64,000 bases of DNA from Brevibacterium yomogidense (GCF_900163715.1 NZ_FWFF01000014.1:62001-126000); one strand, 5' to 3'. Positions 44,599 to 54,582 are shown, counted from the first letter of the stretch. Notes: generated by a model not told the origin, from the letters alone. Numbers and translations are program-made.

Positions 44599-47253
44599 AT
44601 GAGGACTGCAGAGATCAGGAAGCGCTGGCTGACGTTCTTCGAGGAGAACGGCCACACCGTGGTCCCGTCCGCATCGGTCATCAGCAGCGATCCGTCGATC
44701 CTGTTCAACATCGCGGGTATGGTCCAGTTCATCCCGTACCTCACGGGCCGTGAGCCCGCTCCCTTCCCCCGGGCGACGAGCGTCCAGAAGTGCGTGCGCA
44801 CCCAGGACATCGAAGAGGTCGGCAAGACGACCCGCCACGGCACGTTCTTCCAGATGAACGGCAACTTCTCCTTCGGCGACTACTTCAAGGCCGAGGCGAT
44901 CCGCTTCGCGTGGCAGCTGCTGACGCACCCGGAGTCGGCCGGAGGACTCGGGTTCGATCCCGATCGCCTCTGGGCCACCGTCCACCGCGACGATGCGGAG
45001 ACGGTCGACCTGTGGCTGGAGGAGACATCGGTCCCGCGCGAGCGCATCCAGTTCCGCGGCAGCGAGGACAACTTCTGGCACACCGGCCAGCCCGGCCCAG
45101 GCGGCTACTGCTCCGAGATCTACTACGACCGCGGCCCCGACTACGGATCCGAGGGGGGACCGGAGGCCGACGAGGACCGGTACATCGAGATCTGGAACCT
45201 CGTGTTCATGGAGTTCGAGCTGTCCGCCGTGCGGTCGAAGACCGACTTCGACATCAGGGGCGATCTGCCCGCCAAGAACATCGACACCGGCATGGGTCTG
45301 GAGCGCGTCGCGTTCCTCAAGCAGGGCGTCGAGAACATGTACGAGATCGACGAGGTGTTCCCCGTCATCAGTGCTGCGAGCCGCCTCTCAGGGCGGGAGT
45401 ACGGTGCGCTCGAGGCCGACGACGTCCGCATGCGCGTCGTCGCCGACCACGTGCGCTCGGCGCTCGTCATCATCGGCGATGGCGTCCGGCCGGCCAATGA
45501 GGGCCGCGGCTACATCCTCCGCAGGCTCCTGCGCCGCGCTGTGCGCGCGATGCGTCTGCTCGGCGTGACGGAGCCCGTGCTGCCCCACCTGCTCCCGCTC
45601 TCGATGGAGGTCATGAAGGACTCCTACCCGGAGCTCGAGACGGACTTCGAGCGGATCTCGCGCGTCGCGTACGCGGAGGAGACCGCGTTCCTGCGGACCC
45701 TGGAGTCCGGCACCCAGCTGCTCGCCGGGGCGGTCGACCGGGTGGGCACAGGCGGCGACATCTCCGGGGACATCGCCTTCGCCCTCCACGACACGCACGG
45801 CTTCCCGATCGACCTGACTCTCGAGATGGCGGCCGAGCACGGCGTGTCCGTCGACGAAGCAGGCTTCCGCACCCTCATGCAGGAGCAGCGAGAGCGCGCC
45901 CGCGCGGACGCGAAGTCGAAGAAGGGCGGCGGTGCCGATCTGAGCGCGTACTCGCAGCTGCTGGACGAGGGCGCATCCGAATTCGTCGGCTACGACGCTC
46001 TCACGTCCGACGCGCGGATCCGCGGTCTCGTGTCCGAGGGGGGCGCCGTCGACCGCGCCGCCGCAGGCGACACCCTCGACCTCGTGCTCGACGTCACTCC
46101 CTTCTACGCGGAGGCGGGCGGACAGCGCGCTGACCGCGGGATCGTCCACGGCGACGGCTTCACCGCGCGCGTCCTGGACGTCCAGGCCCCCCTCAAGGGT
46201 CTCTCCGCACACCGGATCGAGGTCCTCGAGGGTGAGCTCACCCGCGGAGCCGACGTGTTCGCGGAGGTGGATCCGGACCACCGCTTCGCCGCGGCCCAGG
46301 CCCACTCCGCGACGCACCTCGTCCACTCCGCGCTGCGCACCGTGCTCGGACCGCACGCGGTCCAGGCGGGCTCGCTCAACCAGCCCGGCTACATGCGGTT
46401 CGACTACGCCTACCCCGACGCGCTCACCCCCGCCATGCGCGAGGAGATCGAGGACGCGGCGAACGTGGCCGTCCGCGATGACCTCGCGGTCAGCTACGAG
46501 TACCTTCCCCTCGAGGATGCGAAGCGCTCCGGCGCGCTCGCGCTGTTCGGGGAGAAGTACCCCTCCGTGGTGCGCGTCGTCGACATCGGCGGACCGTTCT
46601 CCCGGGAACTGTGCGGCGGCACCCACATCGGCCGCACCAGCCAGGTCGGACCGATCTCGCTGCTGTCGGAGGCATCGGTGGGCTCCGGCACCCGGCGCGT
46701 GGAGGCCTCGGTCGGTCTCGACGCGTTCCGCGGGCTCGCTCGCGAGCGGACCATCCTCCGGTCGCTGTCGGAGATGCTGAAGGTGCCGGGAACGGATGTC
46801 CCCGGCCGTGTCGAGTCCCTGCTCGAGCGTCTCAAGGACGCCGAGCGCAGAATCGCGGAGATGGGTCGCGATCGCGTGCTCGCAGCCTCTGCGGAGGCGG
46901 TCGCGTCCGCGCGTGACGTGGCCGGTGTCCGTTACTCCGCGACGGACCTGGGCGACGTCGCGGACGCCGGCGACGTGCGCAGCTTCGTCACCGACGTGCG
47001 GAACCGGATCGAGGCGGACGCGGTGGTCGTCGCGGCGGCGGGCACGGTGGGCGGCAAGCCCAGCGTCGTCATCGCGGCGTCTGCGGGAGCCCAGGCGCGC
47101 GGACTGCGCGCCGGCGACCTCGTCAAGCGCGCGTGCGGCGAACTGGGCGGCGGTGGCGGCGGGAAGCCGGACCTCGCCCAGGGCGGCGGCCAGGACCCGA
47201 CCCGCATCCCGCAGGCGCTCGATGCCGTCGCCGCGGCGATCACGGACGCATGA
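44599..47253 (+). CDS. alaS: Alanine--tRNA ligase
   Basis: The 884-residue product is a full AlaRS: class-II catalytic core (FNIAGMVQFIPYLTG, RHGTFFQMNGNFSFGDYFK), tRNA-recognition region, editing domain with the HxxxH site AHSATHLVH near residue 568 and the Cys/His of LCGGTHIG near 671, and the C-terminal C-Ala domain ending in the glycine-rich GGGGGKPDLAQGGG. ATG 44599 follows AAAGGA at a rather long spacing. ruvX overlaps the stop by 4 bases. Confidence 0.97.
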   Translation: MRTAEIRKRWLTFFEENGHTVVPSASVISSDPSILFNIAGMVQFIPYLTGREPAPFPRATSVQKCVRTQDIEEVGKTTRHGTFFQMNGNFSFGDYFKAEAIRFAWQLLTHPESAGGLGFDPDRLWATVHRDDAETVDLWLEETSVPRERIQFRGSEDNFWHTGQPGPGGYCSEIYYDRGPDYGSEGGPEADEDRYIEIWNLVFMEFELSAVRSKTDFDIRGDLPAKNIDTGMGLERVAFLKQGVENMYEIDEVFPVISAASRLSGREYGALEADDVRMRVVADHVRSALVIIGDGVRPANEGRGYILRRLLRRAVRAMRLLGVTEPVLPHLLPLSMEVMKDSYPELETDFERISRVAYAEETAFLRTLESGTQLLAGAVDRVGTGGDISGDIAFALHDTHGFPIDLTLEMAAEHGVSVDEAGFRTLMQEQRERARADAKSKKGGGADLSAYSQLLDEGASEFVGYDALTSDARIRGLVSEGGAVDRAAAGDTLDLVLDVTPFYAEAGGQRADRGIVHGDGFTARVLDVQAPLKGLSAHRIEVLEGELTRGADVFAEVDPDHRFAAAQAHSATHLVHSALRTVLGPHAVQAGSLNQPGYMRFDYAYPDALTPAMREEIEDAANVAVRDDLAVSYEYLPLEDAKRSGALALFGEKYPSVVRVVDIGGPFSRELCGGTHIGRTSQVGPISLLSEASVGSGTRRVEASVGLDAFRGLARERTILRSLSEMLKVPGTDVPGRVESLLERLKDAERRIAEMGRDRVLAASAEAVASARDVAGVRYSATDLGDVADAGDVRSFVTDVRNRIEADAVVVAAAGTVGGKPSVVIAASAGAQARGLRAGDLVKRACGELGGGGGGKPDLAQGGGQDPTRIPQALDAVAAAITDA

Positions 47254-47714
47254 CCGGCTTCCGGAGAGGCCGCAGGATCGCTCTGGACGTCGGCAGCGTG
47301 CGCGTGGGAGTCGCCTCGTGCGATCCCGACGGGATCCTCGCGACACCGCTCGAGGTCGTCCGGCGCGACGACGACGCGACTGCCGTGTCGCGGATCGCCG
47401 CGCTCGTCGCCGAGCAGTCCGCACTGGAGATCGTCGCCGGCCGTCCCCGCTCCCTCGACGGGAGCGACCGCGCCGCGGTCGGGGCGGCGGAGGATTTCCT
47501 CCGTGCGGTCGCCGCGGCCGTCGACGTCCCGATCCGACTGGTCGATGAGAGGTTCACCACTGTGCAGGCGCACGGTGTGCTGCAGTCTGCGGGGAGGAAT
47601 TCCAGACAGCGTCGTGAGATCGTCGACGCAGTCGCGGCCGTCCTGATCCTGCAGGCCGCGCTCGATACCGAGAAGAGCGGCGGCAGCCCTGCGGGCACGC
47701 CCCTGGACGAGTAG
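47250..47714 (+). CDS. ruvX: Holliday junction resolvase-like RNase YqgF
   Basis: This RNase H-fold protein is linked to 16S rRNA 5' maturation in E. coli and was first predicted as a Holliday junction resolvase. The 154-residue product has ALDVGSVRVGVA (first Asp), VAGRPRSLDGS, the DERFTT segment with its Glu and a final DAVAAVLILQ with the last Asp. ATG 47250 lies in the alaS stop. mltG follows after 12 bases, the conserved order. Confidence 0.95.
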   Translation: MTGFRRGRRIALDVGSVRVGVASCDPDGILATPLEVVRRDDDATAVSRIAALVAEQSALEIVAGRPRSLDGSDRAAVGAAEDFLRAVAAAVDVPIRLVDERFTTVQAHGVLQSAGRNSRQRREIVDAVAAVLILQAALDTEKSGGSPAGTPLDE

Positions 47715-47726
47715 GAGTACGCCCAC

Positions 47727-48869
47727 ATGCACGACGTGGACGACTTGGACATCGACGATCAGCTCACGCGGTCGGAGCTCAAGGCACGCAGGCGGAGACG
47801 GATGCTCAGGCGACGGCGGACGACGACCATCGTCGTCGCGGCGCTGCTGGTGCTCGGCATCGGCGGGATCGTCGCCGTGAGCGTCACCACCGGTGCGGTG
47901 CAGGAGGTGCTCGGCCGCTCCGACGACTACGAGGGCTCCGGCGGCGAACCCGTCGTCGTCGAGGTGCTGCCGGGCACCTCGACGACACAGATCGCCAACC
48001 AGCTCGTCGAGGAGGACGTCATCAAGTCCTCGCGCCCCTTCATCCGAGAGGCGGAGGAGCAGGAGGCGACGTTCCAGGCGCGGACCTATTCGCTGCGCTC
48101 GCAGATGAGCTCGGCCGCCGCGGTCGAAGCGATGGTGAACCCCGAATCGGCACCCCAGGTCGTGATCCCGGAGGGCCTCGCACTCGTGGACATCCAGGCC
48201 CGGATGGTCGAATCCGGGATGGCGGACGACGACGTGACGGCCGCGATCGAGGAGAAGACGCCGGCCGACTACGGCCTCGACCTCGACGCTCCGAGCCTGG
48301 AGGGCTACCTGTTCCCCGCGACCTACGACGTCCGACCGGGGGCGACGGCTGAGGAGGTGGTCCAGGAGATGGTAGATCGGACCGCGCACGAACTGGACGA
48401 TGCGGGCATCGCCCTGGACGAGGCGCACGAGCTGCTCACCCTTGCGAGCCTCGTGGAGATCGAGTCGCCCGCAGACCCGGAGGTGCGCCGCCAGGTGGCG
48501 CGCGTCTTCCTCAATCGCACGGGCGACGATTCGGAGACGAACGGCCTCCTGCAATCGGATGCGACCATCGCCTACATCCACGGCGCGCGGGACGATCTCA
48601 CGACGACGGCGGAGGAGCGCGAGGACGACAACCCGTACAACACGTACATGCACCCCGGTCTGCCGCCCGGACCGATCAACTCTCCCGGTCGTGAAGCGGT
48701 CGACGCCGCGATGGATCCGGCCGACGGGGACTGGCAGTTCTTCGTCGCGGTCGATCCGGACACGGGGGAGACCCGGTTCGCGGAGACCTATGACGAGCAC
48801 CTCGAGAACGTCGAGGAATACCGGGAATGGCTGCGGAGCCGCAGCGATGGAGGGGCGTCCGATGGGTGA
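47727..48869 (+). CDS. mltG: Endolytic murein transglycosylase MltG
   Basis: MltG cuts nascent peptidoglycan strands and so limits glycan length. The 380-residue product has a basic cytoplasmic N-terminus (RRRRMLRRRR), one membrane helix (about 37-58) and an extracellular YceG domain with GYLFPATYDV and LASLVEIES, which carries the catalytic Glu. It ends in a loop of YMHPGLPPGPINSPG type. It overlaps aroE by 8 bases. Confidence 0.95.
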   Translation: MHDVDDLDIDDQLTRSELKARRRRRMLRRRRTTTIVVAALLVLGIGGIVAVSVTTGAVQEVLGRSDDYEGSGGEPVVVEVLPGTSTTQIANQLVEEDVIKSSRPFIREAEEQEATFQARTYSLRSQMSSAAAVEAMVNPESAPQVVIPEGLALVDIQARMVESGMADDDVTAAIEEKTPADYGLDLDAPSLEGYLFPATYDVRPGATAEEVVQEMVDRTAHELDDAGIALDEAHELLTLASLVEIESPADPEVRRQVARVFLNRTGDDSETNGLLQSDATIAYIHGARDDLTTTAEEREDDNPYNTYMHPGLPPGPINSPGREAVDAAMDPADGDWQFFVAVDPDTGETRFAETYDEHLENVEEYREWLRSRSDGGASDG

Positions 48870-49731
48870 GTTCGCGGTCCTCGGATCGCCGATCGCCCAC
48901 TCGCTCTCGCCCCAGCTGCACACCGCCGCCGCAGCCGCGATCGGCCTGACCGACTTCCGGTACGGCCGCATCGAGGTCCAGGAGGCGGGGCTGGAGGCCC
49001 TCCTCGACTCCCATCCCGCTCTCGTGGGGCTCTCCCTCACGATGCCCCTGAAGCGACGTCTCCTCGAGCTGGCGGGCGCACGCGGCTGGCAGGTGGACGC
49101 CGACGCGCTGGCGACGGGTGGCGGCAACACGCTCCTGCGCCCTCCGGAGGGTCCTGTCGATGTGCTCAACACCGACGTGGCCGGCATCGTCGAAGCGATC
49201 ACGGAGGCGCTCGCAGAACGCGGCGCGGCGGCAGCGCCGTGGTCCGATGCGGCGGATGTCCTGGGCGCGGGGGCCACTGCAGGTTCCGCGCTCGTGGCCG
49301 CCGCTCGCCTCGGGATCGCCCACGTGCGCCTCTTCGTCCGCGACCGCACGCGGGCCGGTGACGCGCGCGGGGTCGCAGAATCGCTCGGGCTCACGGCGAG
49401 CGTCTGCGATCTGCCCGACTGGGTGCCGGGGGAGCGGGGCCTGACGCTGTCGACCCTGCCGGCGGGAGCGCTCGATGCCGATCGGCTGCCCTATCGTTCC
49501 AGCCTGGAGGGCCTCTTCTTCGACGTCGCCTACGCCGCGTCGGCGGCCCCCGTCCACCGCGCGCTCGCGGACCGCGGGGCGATCGTCGTGGACGGCGGTC
49601 GGATGCTGCTGCACCAGGCGGTCGAGCAGCACGTGCGGTTCGCCCGCCTCGCAGGTCTGGACGAGTCCCTCGCCGAGCAGGCGCGCCCGACGATCCGCGA
49701 TGCGATGGACGCAGTGCTCCGGAGCCGCTGA
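48862..49731 (+). CDS. aroE: Shikimate dehydrogenase
   Basis: AroE reduces 3-dehydroshikimate to shikimate with NADPH. The 289-residue product has the substrate site SPIAHSLSPQLH, the catalytic Lys in TMPLKRRL, the NTD motif in VLNTDVAGI and the cofactor-binding loop GAGATAGSA. ATG 48862 follows GGAGGGG at 7 bases and overlaps the mltG stop; ATG 48847 is a weaker alternative. It forms a shikimate cluster with aroC, aroK and aroB. Confidence 0.94.
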   Translation: MGEFAVLGSPIAHSLSPQLHTAAAAAIGLTDFRYGRIEVQEAGLEALLDSHPALVGLSLTMPLKRRLLELAGARGWQVDADALATGGGNTLLRPPEGPVDVLNTDVAGIVEAITEALAERGAAAAPWSDAADVLGAGATAGSALVAAARLGIAHVRLFVRDRTRAGDARGVAESLGLTASVCDLPDWVPGERGLTLSTLPAGALDADRLPYRSSLEGLFFDVAYAASAAPVHRALADRGAIVVDGGRMLLHQAVEQHVRFARLAGLDESLAEQARPTIRDAMDAVLRSR

Positions 49732-50480
49732 TGGCCGGTCTCGCGACGATCGCGGCCGCCGCGGTCGCAGCGGCGACGGTGGCCTGCCTCCTCGTCGCCA
49801 GGCTGCCGTGGTTCGTCGCGGACGAGGCGGGGATCCGTCTGCTGCGCCCCGGGGGCGGGCACCGCTGGTTCGACATCGTCCTCGTCGCTGCGGGGACGGC
49901 CCTGGCGATCATCGCCCCGGTCGCCGTGGGTCTCCTCACTCCCGTCGCCGAGGCCCCGGCCGGCTCTCAGCTGCTCCCCGCTCTCTGCCTGGGCGTCGCC
50001 GTGGGCGCCGCGGCGGGTGCGACACCGTTCCTCCTGTGGATCGATCTGCGCATCCGGAGGCTCCCGGACCGGATCGTGCTCCCGCTCATCGCGCTCACGG
50101 CGGCGTGTCTGATCGGCTCATGGGCTGCAGGGGCATCGGGGCCGGTGGTGGACGGCGGGCATCGTCCCCTCACCGCCGTCGTCCTCGGAGTGCTCAGCGG
50201 TCTCCTCGTGCTGCTCGTGTCCGTCATCGGCGGTCGCGGTCGCGGACTCGCGATCGGTCTGGGCGACGTGAAGCTCGCCGTGGTGCTGGGGTCGCTCACG
50301 GCCCTGGTGGGGACGGGTGCTGTGCTTGCGGCGTTCGTCGTCGCGCAGGTGTGCGCGCTGTGCGAGGCCCTCGTCAGGGTGGCTGTGCTGCGGCAGGGGA
50401 TGGCGACGCGGATCGCCTACGGCCCACACCTGCTCCTCGGCATGTGGACCGGGCCATTGGTGTACGCCGGACTTCGGTAG
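49731..50480 (+). CDS. A24 family prepilin peptidase-like membrane protein
   Basis: The 249-residue product has about seven membrane segments and the two aspartates of type IV prepilin peptidases, in [11 protein letters not shown] and GLGDVKLA. It lacks the N-terminal cysteine-rich methylase domain, as is common in actinobacteria. It would process pilin-like proteins, for instance those that act with ComEA and ComEC, but no pilin gene is in the window. It overlaps aroE by one base. Its TAG stop begins the aroC -10 box. Confidence 0.85.
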   Translation: MAGLATIAAAAVAAATVACLLVARLPWFVADEAGIRLLRPGGGHRWFDIVLVAAGTALAIIAPVAVGLLTPVAEAPAGSQLLPALCLGVAVGAAAGATPFLLWIDLRIRRLPDRIVLPLIALTAACLIGSWAAGASGPVVDGGHRPLTAVVLGVLSGLLVLLVSVIGGRGRGLAIGLGDVKLAVVLGSLTALVGTGAVLAAFVVAQVCALCEALVRVAVLRQGMATRIAYGPHLLLGMWTGPLVYAGLR

Positions 50481-50483
50481 ACT
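50478..50483 (+). promoter_or_regulatory. -10 box of a leaderless aroC promoter, overlapping a stop codon
   Basis: TAGACT starts at the TAG stop of the prepilin peptidase gene and ends 7 bases before the aroC ATG. A possible -35 is TTGGTG (50457-50462), with a short 15-base spacer. Confidence 0.6.
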
Positions 50484-50490
50484 CCGGAGA

Positions 50491-51675
50491 ATGTTGCGTT
50501 GGCTTACTGCAGGCGAGTCCCATGGTGAGGAGCTCGTCGGAATCATCGAGGGCCTCCCCGCCCACATACCGATCACCCGGGACCAGGTGTCCGCGGCACT
50601 CGCGCGCAGGCGCCTGGGCTACGGCAGAGGTGCCCGCATGAAGTTCGAGGCGGACGAGATCCGGTTCCTCGGCGGCGTGCGCCACGGTCGCACGATGGGC
50701 GGTCCCGTCGCGATCGAGATCGGGAACACCGAATGGCCCAAGTGGGAACGGGTCATGAGTGCGGACCCCGTGGACCCCACAGAGCTCGAGGGGATGGCGC
50801 GTGCGGCGAAGCTCACGCGCCCCCGCCCGGGCCACGCGGACTTCGTCGGCATGCAGAAGTACGCATTCGACGAGTCCCGACCGGTCCTGGAGCGCGCCTC
50901 CGCCCGTGAGACGGCGACGCGGGTCGCGCTCGGCACCGTCGCCCAGGCGCTGCTGGCCGAGCTCGGCATCCGTCTGGTGTCCCACACCGTCGCGATCGGC
51001 CCGGTGGAGGGGGAGCGCGACGCTCCGACCCCCTCGGCCGATGACGTGGAGGCGCTCGACGCGGACCCGATGCGCTGCTTCGACCCCGAACTGTCCGCAC
51101 GGATGGTGGCCGAGGTCGACGATGCGCGGCGCGCCGGCGACACGCTCGGCGGGGTCGTCGAGGTCGTCGCCGACGGGCTGCCGCCCGGCCTGGGCTCCTT
51201 CGTCCACGGCGATCGTCGTCTGGACTCCCGGCTCGCAGGGGCCCTCATGGGGATCCAGGCGATCAAGGGGGTGGAGCTGGGCGACGGTTTCGAGACCACG
51301 CGCCGTCGCGGGTCCGCGGCCCACGACGAGATGGTGCCGGCCCCCGGCGGCGTCCGCCGACTGAGCGACCGGTCCGGCGGTGTCGAGGGCGGCATGTCGA
51401 CGGGCGGACCGCTGCGCGTGCGCGCGGGGATGAAGCCCATCGCCACCGTCCCGCGCGCGCTGCAGACCGTCGACGTCGCCACCGGCGAAGCCTCGAGCGC
51501 GCACCATCAGCGCTCCGATGTGTGCGCCGTCCCGGCTGCGGGCGTGGTCGCCGAGGCGATGGTCGCCCTGGTGCTGGCGCAGGCGGTGCTGGAGAAGTTC
51601 GGCGGCGATTCCGTCGCGGAGGTGGATCGGAACATCCGCACCTACCGTGATGCGCTGCCGCTGAGCGCGGAATGA
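50491..51675 (+). CDS. aroC: Chorismate synthase
   Basis: AroC converts 5-enolpyruvylshikimate-3-phosphate to chorismate with reduced flavin. The 394-residue product opens [15 protein letters not shown], the family signature, and carries the basic [14 protein letters not shown], the [12 protein letters not shown] motif and the C-terminal [14 protein letters not shown]. The ATG has no Shine-Dalgarno sequence and is probably leaderless. aroK and aroB follow almost without gaps. Confidence 0.97.
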   Translation: MLRWLTAGESHGEELVGIIEGLPAHIPITRDQVSAALARRRLGYGRGARMKFEADEIRFLGGVRHGRTMGGPVAIEIGNTEWPKWERVMSADPVDPTELEGMARAAKLTRPRPGHADFVGMQKYAFDESRPVLERASARETATRVALGTVAQALLAELGIRLVSHTVAIGPVEGERDAPTPSADDVEALDADPMRCFDPELSARMVAEVDDARRAGDTLGGVVEVVADGLPPGLGSFVHGDRRLDSRLAGALMGIQAIKGVELGDGFETTRRRGSAAHDEMVPAPGGVRRLSDRSGGVEGGMSTGGPLRVRAGMKPIATVPRALQTVDVATGEASSAHHQRSDVCAVPAAGVVAEAMVALVLAQAVLEKFGGDSVAEVDRNIRTYRDALPLSAE

Positions 51676-51676
51676 G

Positions 51677-52363
51677 GTGCGGTCAGTGATGGTGCCGGAG
51701 GAGGCTCCGCTTCCCCGCCCGGCCCCACCGCTCGACCCTGCTCCGGCCTCCGGCGCCCGGATCGTCCTGATCGGTCCCCCCGCGGCGGGGAAGTCGACCA
51801 TCGGCCGGCTGCTGGGAGCCCGGCTCGGACTGCCGCTGTACGACACCGACGCCCAGATCGTCGCCGCCCACGGCGCGATCCCGGAGATCTTCGCGGCTCG
51901 GGGTGAGCCGCGGTTCCGGGAGATCGAGCGCGAGGTCGTCCGACGGACGCTGCGCCGGCTGCTCGATGAGCCCGCGGTGGTCTCGCTGGGAGGCGGGGCG
52001 ATCCTCAACAGCGGCACCCGCGCGCAGCTGCGGCACCCCGCGCTCAAGGTCATCGGGATCGAGATCGACGACGAGACCGCGGCACTGCGACTGGGCGGTT
52101 CGAGCCGTCCGCTGCTGGCGGGCGACGAGGATCCAGTGGCCCGGTGGCGGGCGATCGTCGACGAGCGCCGATCGCTCTACGACGAGATCGCGACCGCACA
52201 GGTGGCCGCCTCGCACGGACCTCCGTCGACGGTCGTCAACCGGATCGTCGATGTACTCACAGGATTGCAGCGGGCGGAGGAGTACGCCCGCTACCAGGAC
52301 ACCCCTCCGCACGAGGGAACCGAACCCGGCCCCGACGGGGCCCACAGGAGGACAGACGCATGA
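51677..52363 (+). CDS. aroK: Shikimate kinase
   Basis: AroK phosphorylates shikimate. The 228-residue product has the P-loop GPPAAGKST, YDTDAQIV with the shikimate-binding Asp, FREIEREV and SLGGGAIL. It exceeds the usual 170-180 residues because of an N-terminal Pro-rich stretch (about 25 residues) and a C-terminal tail. The start is uncertain: GTG 51677, GTG 51686 and ATG 51689 are all in frame. It overlaps aroB by 4 bases. Confidence 0.94.
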   Translation: MRSVMVPEEAPLPRPAPPLDPAPASGARIVLIGPPAAGKSTIGRLLGARLGLPLYDTDAQIVAAHGAIPEIFAARGEPRFREIEREVVRRTLRRLLDEPAVVSLGGGAILNSGTRAQLRHPALKVIGIEIDDETAALRLGGSSRPLLAGDEDPVARWRAIVDERRSLYDEIATAQVAASHGPPSTVVNRIVDVLTGLQRAEEYARYQDTPPHEGTEPGPDGAHRRTDA

Positions 52364-53478
52364 CCGAACGCACCACCCTGGACATCACGGGGGAGACGTC
52401 CACCTCCATCGTGTTCGGCAGCGGACTCCTGGGAGAGCTCCCCGCACTGCTGGGCGGCCGCACGCACCGCGTGCTCGTCATCCATCCCCGCGCGCTGCGC
52501 ACCACGGGAGAGGTCGTCCGCGACGAGCTCTCCGAGGCCGGGTTCGAAGCGGTCAGCGCGGAGATCCCCGATGCGGAGGAGGCGAAGCACCTGCAGGTGG
52601 CGGGCTTCTGCTGGCAGATCCTCGGACAGTCCGACTTCACGCGCACGGATGCGATCGTGAACGTGGGCGGCGGGGCGGTGACCGACGTCGGCGGCTTCGT
52701 CGCGGCCACCTGGCTGCGCGGCATCCAGTACATCAACATCCCGACGACCGTGCTCGGCATGATCGACGCGGCGGTGGGCGGTAAGACGGCGATCAACACC
52801 TCGGAGGGGAAGAACCTCGTCGGGGCCTTCCACTCGCCCTCAGCGGTCCTCATCGACACAGACACCCTGCAGACGCTTCCCGAGAACGAACTGTTCACGG
52901 GACTCGCGGAGGCGGTGAAGTGCGGCTTCATCGCGGACCCGGCGATCCTCGACCTCATCGAATCCCACCCGCGCGAGGAGCTCGCACGGCACGACTCCCC
53001 GGTCCTGCGCGAGGTGATCGAGCGGGCCGTGCGGGTGAAGGCGGCCGTCGTGTCCGAGGACTTCAAGGAGTCCGGACGCCGGGAGATCCTCAACTACGGC
53101 CACACCCTCGCCCACGCGATCGAGCGCAATGAGCGCTACCAGTGGCGCCACGGCGCCGCTGTGGGGGCGGGGATGGTGTTCGCCGCAGAGCTGTCCGCGA
53201 TGCTGCGCAGCCTCGACTCCGCGGTCGTGGACCGTCATCGCAGCGTGCTCTCGAAGCTCGGCCTGCCTGTCGGGTACCGGGGCGACCGCTGGCCCCAGCT
53301 GCTCGAGACGATGCGCCGGGACAAGAAGGCCCGCGGGACGATCCTCCGCTTCGTCCTGCTCGACGACGTGGGCGCACCGGTCGTGACGGAGGTCCCCGAC
53401 GACGCGATCCTCTTCTCCGCGTACCAGGAGATCGGCGAGCAGTCGCCGACCACCACACTGGGTCCCGTGTCGCTCTGA
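52360..53478 (+). CDS. aroB: 3-dehydroquinate synthase
   Basis: AroB cyclises DAHP to 3-dehydroquinate using NAD and a metal. The 372-residue product has [35 protein letters not shown], the metal-ligand regions [10 protein letters not shown] and [12 protein letters not shown], and [12 protein letters not shown] 52360 lies in the aroK stop and follows AGGAGG. It is the last of the shikimate genes here; efp follows behind its own promoter. Confidence 0.97.
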   Translation: MTERTTLDITGETSTSIVFGSGLLGELPALLGGRTHRVLVIHPRALRTTGEVVRDELSEAGFEAVSAEIPDAEEAKHLQVAGFCWQILGQSDFTRTDAIVNVGGGAVTDVGGFVAATWLRGIQYINIPTTVLGMIDAAVGGKTAINTSEGKNLVGAFHSPSAVLIDTDTLQTLPENELFTGLAEAVKCGFIADPAILDLIESHPREELARHDSPVLREVIERAVRVKAAVVSEDFKESGRREILNYGHTLAHAIERNERYQWRHGAAVGAGMVFAAELSAMLRSLDSAVVDRHRSVLSKLGLPVGYRGDRWPQLLETMRRDKKARGTILRFVLLDDVGAPVVTEVPDDAILFSAYQEIGEQSPTTTLGPVSL

Positions 53479-53513
53479 CCGGTTCCCCGCACGGTGGGCC
53501 CCACCCGCCTTGC

Positions 53514-53519
53514 TACACT
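53514..53519 (+). promoter_or_regulatory. -10 box for efp-nusB
   Basis: TACACT lies about 50 bases before the efp GTG, in the short gap after aroB. Confidence 0.5.
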
Positions 53520-53569
53520 CGATCCGCGCACGCGCGCGGCCCACGCTCTCAACGCAAAGGACACGATCT

Positions 53570-54133
53570 GTGGCTACGACCAACGACCTGAAGAACGGCA
53601 TGGTTCTCAACCTCGACGGACAGCTCTGGCAGGTCCAGGAGTTCCTCCATGTGAAGCCCGGCAAGGGCCCGGCGTTCGTGCGCACGAAGATCAAGAACGT
53701 GATGAGCGGCAAGACCATCGACAAGACGTTCAACGCGGGCACGAAGGTCGAGACCGCGAACGTCGACCGCCGCGACATGCAGTACCTGTACCACGACGGC
53801 ACCGACTACGTCTTCATGGATTCGTCCGACTACGAGCAGGTCATGCTCTCGCCGCAGCTCGTGGGCGATGCGTCGAACTACATCCTCGAGAACCAGGAGC
53901 TCCAGGTCGCCTTCCACGACGGCACCCCGCTGTACGTCGAGCTCCCCGCGGCCGTCGAGATGACCATCACGCACACGGAGCCGGGTCTGCAGGGCGACCG
54001 CTCGTCCGGCGGCACCAAGCCCGCCACCGTGGAGACCGGGCTGGAGATCCAGGTCCCGCTGTTCCTCGACGAGGGCGTGAAGGTCCGCGTCGACACCCGC
54101 AACGGCGACTACCTGGGCCGCGTCAAGGAGTGA
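53570..54133 (+). CDS. efp: Elongation factor P
   Basis: EF-P rescues ribosomes stalled at proline runs. The 187-residue product has the three-domain tRNA-like fold: [14 protein letters not shown], the tip loop [12 protein letters not shown] with the conserved Lys, and a C-terminal OB domain (GDYLGRVKE). I chose GTG 53570, which gives the normal N-terminus; an upstream in-frame GTG at 53510 sits on the -10 region. nusB overlaps by 4 bases, a widely conserved pair. Confidence 0.97.
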   Translation: MATTNDLKNGMVLNLDGQLWQVQEFLHVKPGKGPAFVRTKIKNVMSGKTIDKTFNAGTKVETANVDRRDMQYLYHDGTDYVFMDSSDYEQVMLSPQLVGDASNYILENQELQVAFHDGTPLYVELPAAVEMTITHTEPGLQGDRSSGGTKPATVETGLEIQVPLFLDEGVKVRVDTRNGDYLGRVKE

Positions 54134-54528
54134 GCGCGCGCACCCGCGCCCGCCGTCGGGCGCTCGAACTGCTCTTCGAATCGGAGGCGCGCAGCATCGA
54201 GATCGGTGATCTCGTGCCGCTGCGCTCCAGCGATCCCGATTACCCCATGAAGGCGTACGCCGTGGAGATCGTCGAGGGCGTGGGCTCGCACCGCGACGAG
54301 ATCGACGAGCTGATCCGCACCTTCGCGCGCGGCTGGACGCTCGAGCGGATGCCCGCGGTCGACCGTGCGATCCTCAGGCTCGCGTCGTGGGAGATCCTGC
54401 ACAATGCGGACATCGACACACCCGTCGCGATCAGTGAGGCCCAGGCGCTCGCGCGGGACTTCTCCACCGAGGAATCGGCCGGCTACGTGTCCGGCGTCCT
54501 GTCCCGCATCGCCGGGCTAGACTCGTAG
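54130..54528 (+). CDS. nusB: Transcription antitermination factor NusB
   Basis: NusB with S10 binds boxA RNA and supports rRNA antitermination. The 132-residue all-helical product has [12 protein letters not shown] at the start and [30 protein letters not shown] and [11 protein letters not shown] at the end. GTG 54130 overlaps the efp stop (GTGA). The codons for its last residues contain the TAGACT box of pyrR. Confidence 0.95.
   Translation: MSARTRARRRALELLFESEARSIEIGDLVPLRSSDPDYPMKAYAVEIVEGVGSHRDEIDELIRTFARGWTLERMPAVDRAILRLASWEILHNADIDTPVAISEAQALARDFSTEESAGYVSGVLSRIAGLDS
54518..54523 (+). promoter_or_regulatory. -10 box for the pyr operon, inside the end of nusB
   Basis: TAGACT lies within the Leu-Asp-Ser codons just before the nusB stop. 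Transcription would begin near 54530 and give a leader of about 53 bases. Confidence 0.6.
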
Positions 54529-54553
54529 GGCGTCCACAGCGAATCCTTTAACG

Positions 54554-54575
54554 CCGTCCGGAGAGACGGGGAAGG
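54554..54575 (+). promoter_or_regulatory. PyrR-binding hairpin at the pyrR ribosome-binding site
   Basis: CCGTC (54554-54558) pairs with GACGG (54565-54569) around CGGAGA. The stretch GTCCGGAGAGAC matches the known PyrR target core (UCCnGnGAG). The Shine-Dalgarno GGGGAAGGA follows directly. No terminator is in the leader, so UMP-dependent PyrR binding would block translation, as reported for Mycobacterium smegmatis. Confidence 0.8.
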
Positions 54576-54582
54576 AACACAC

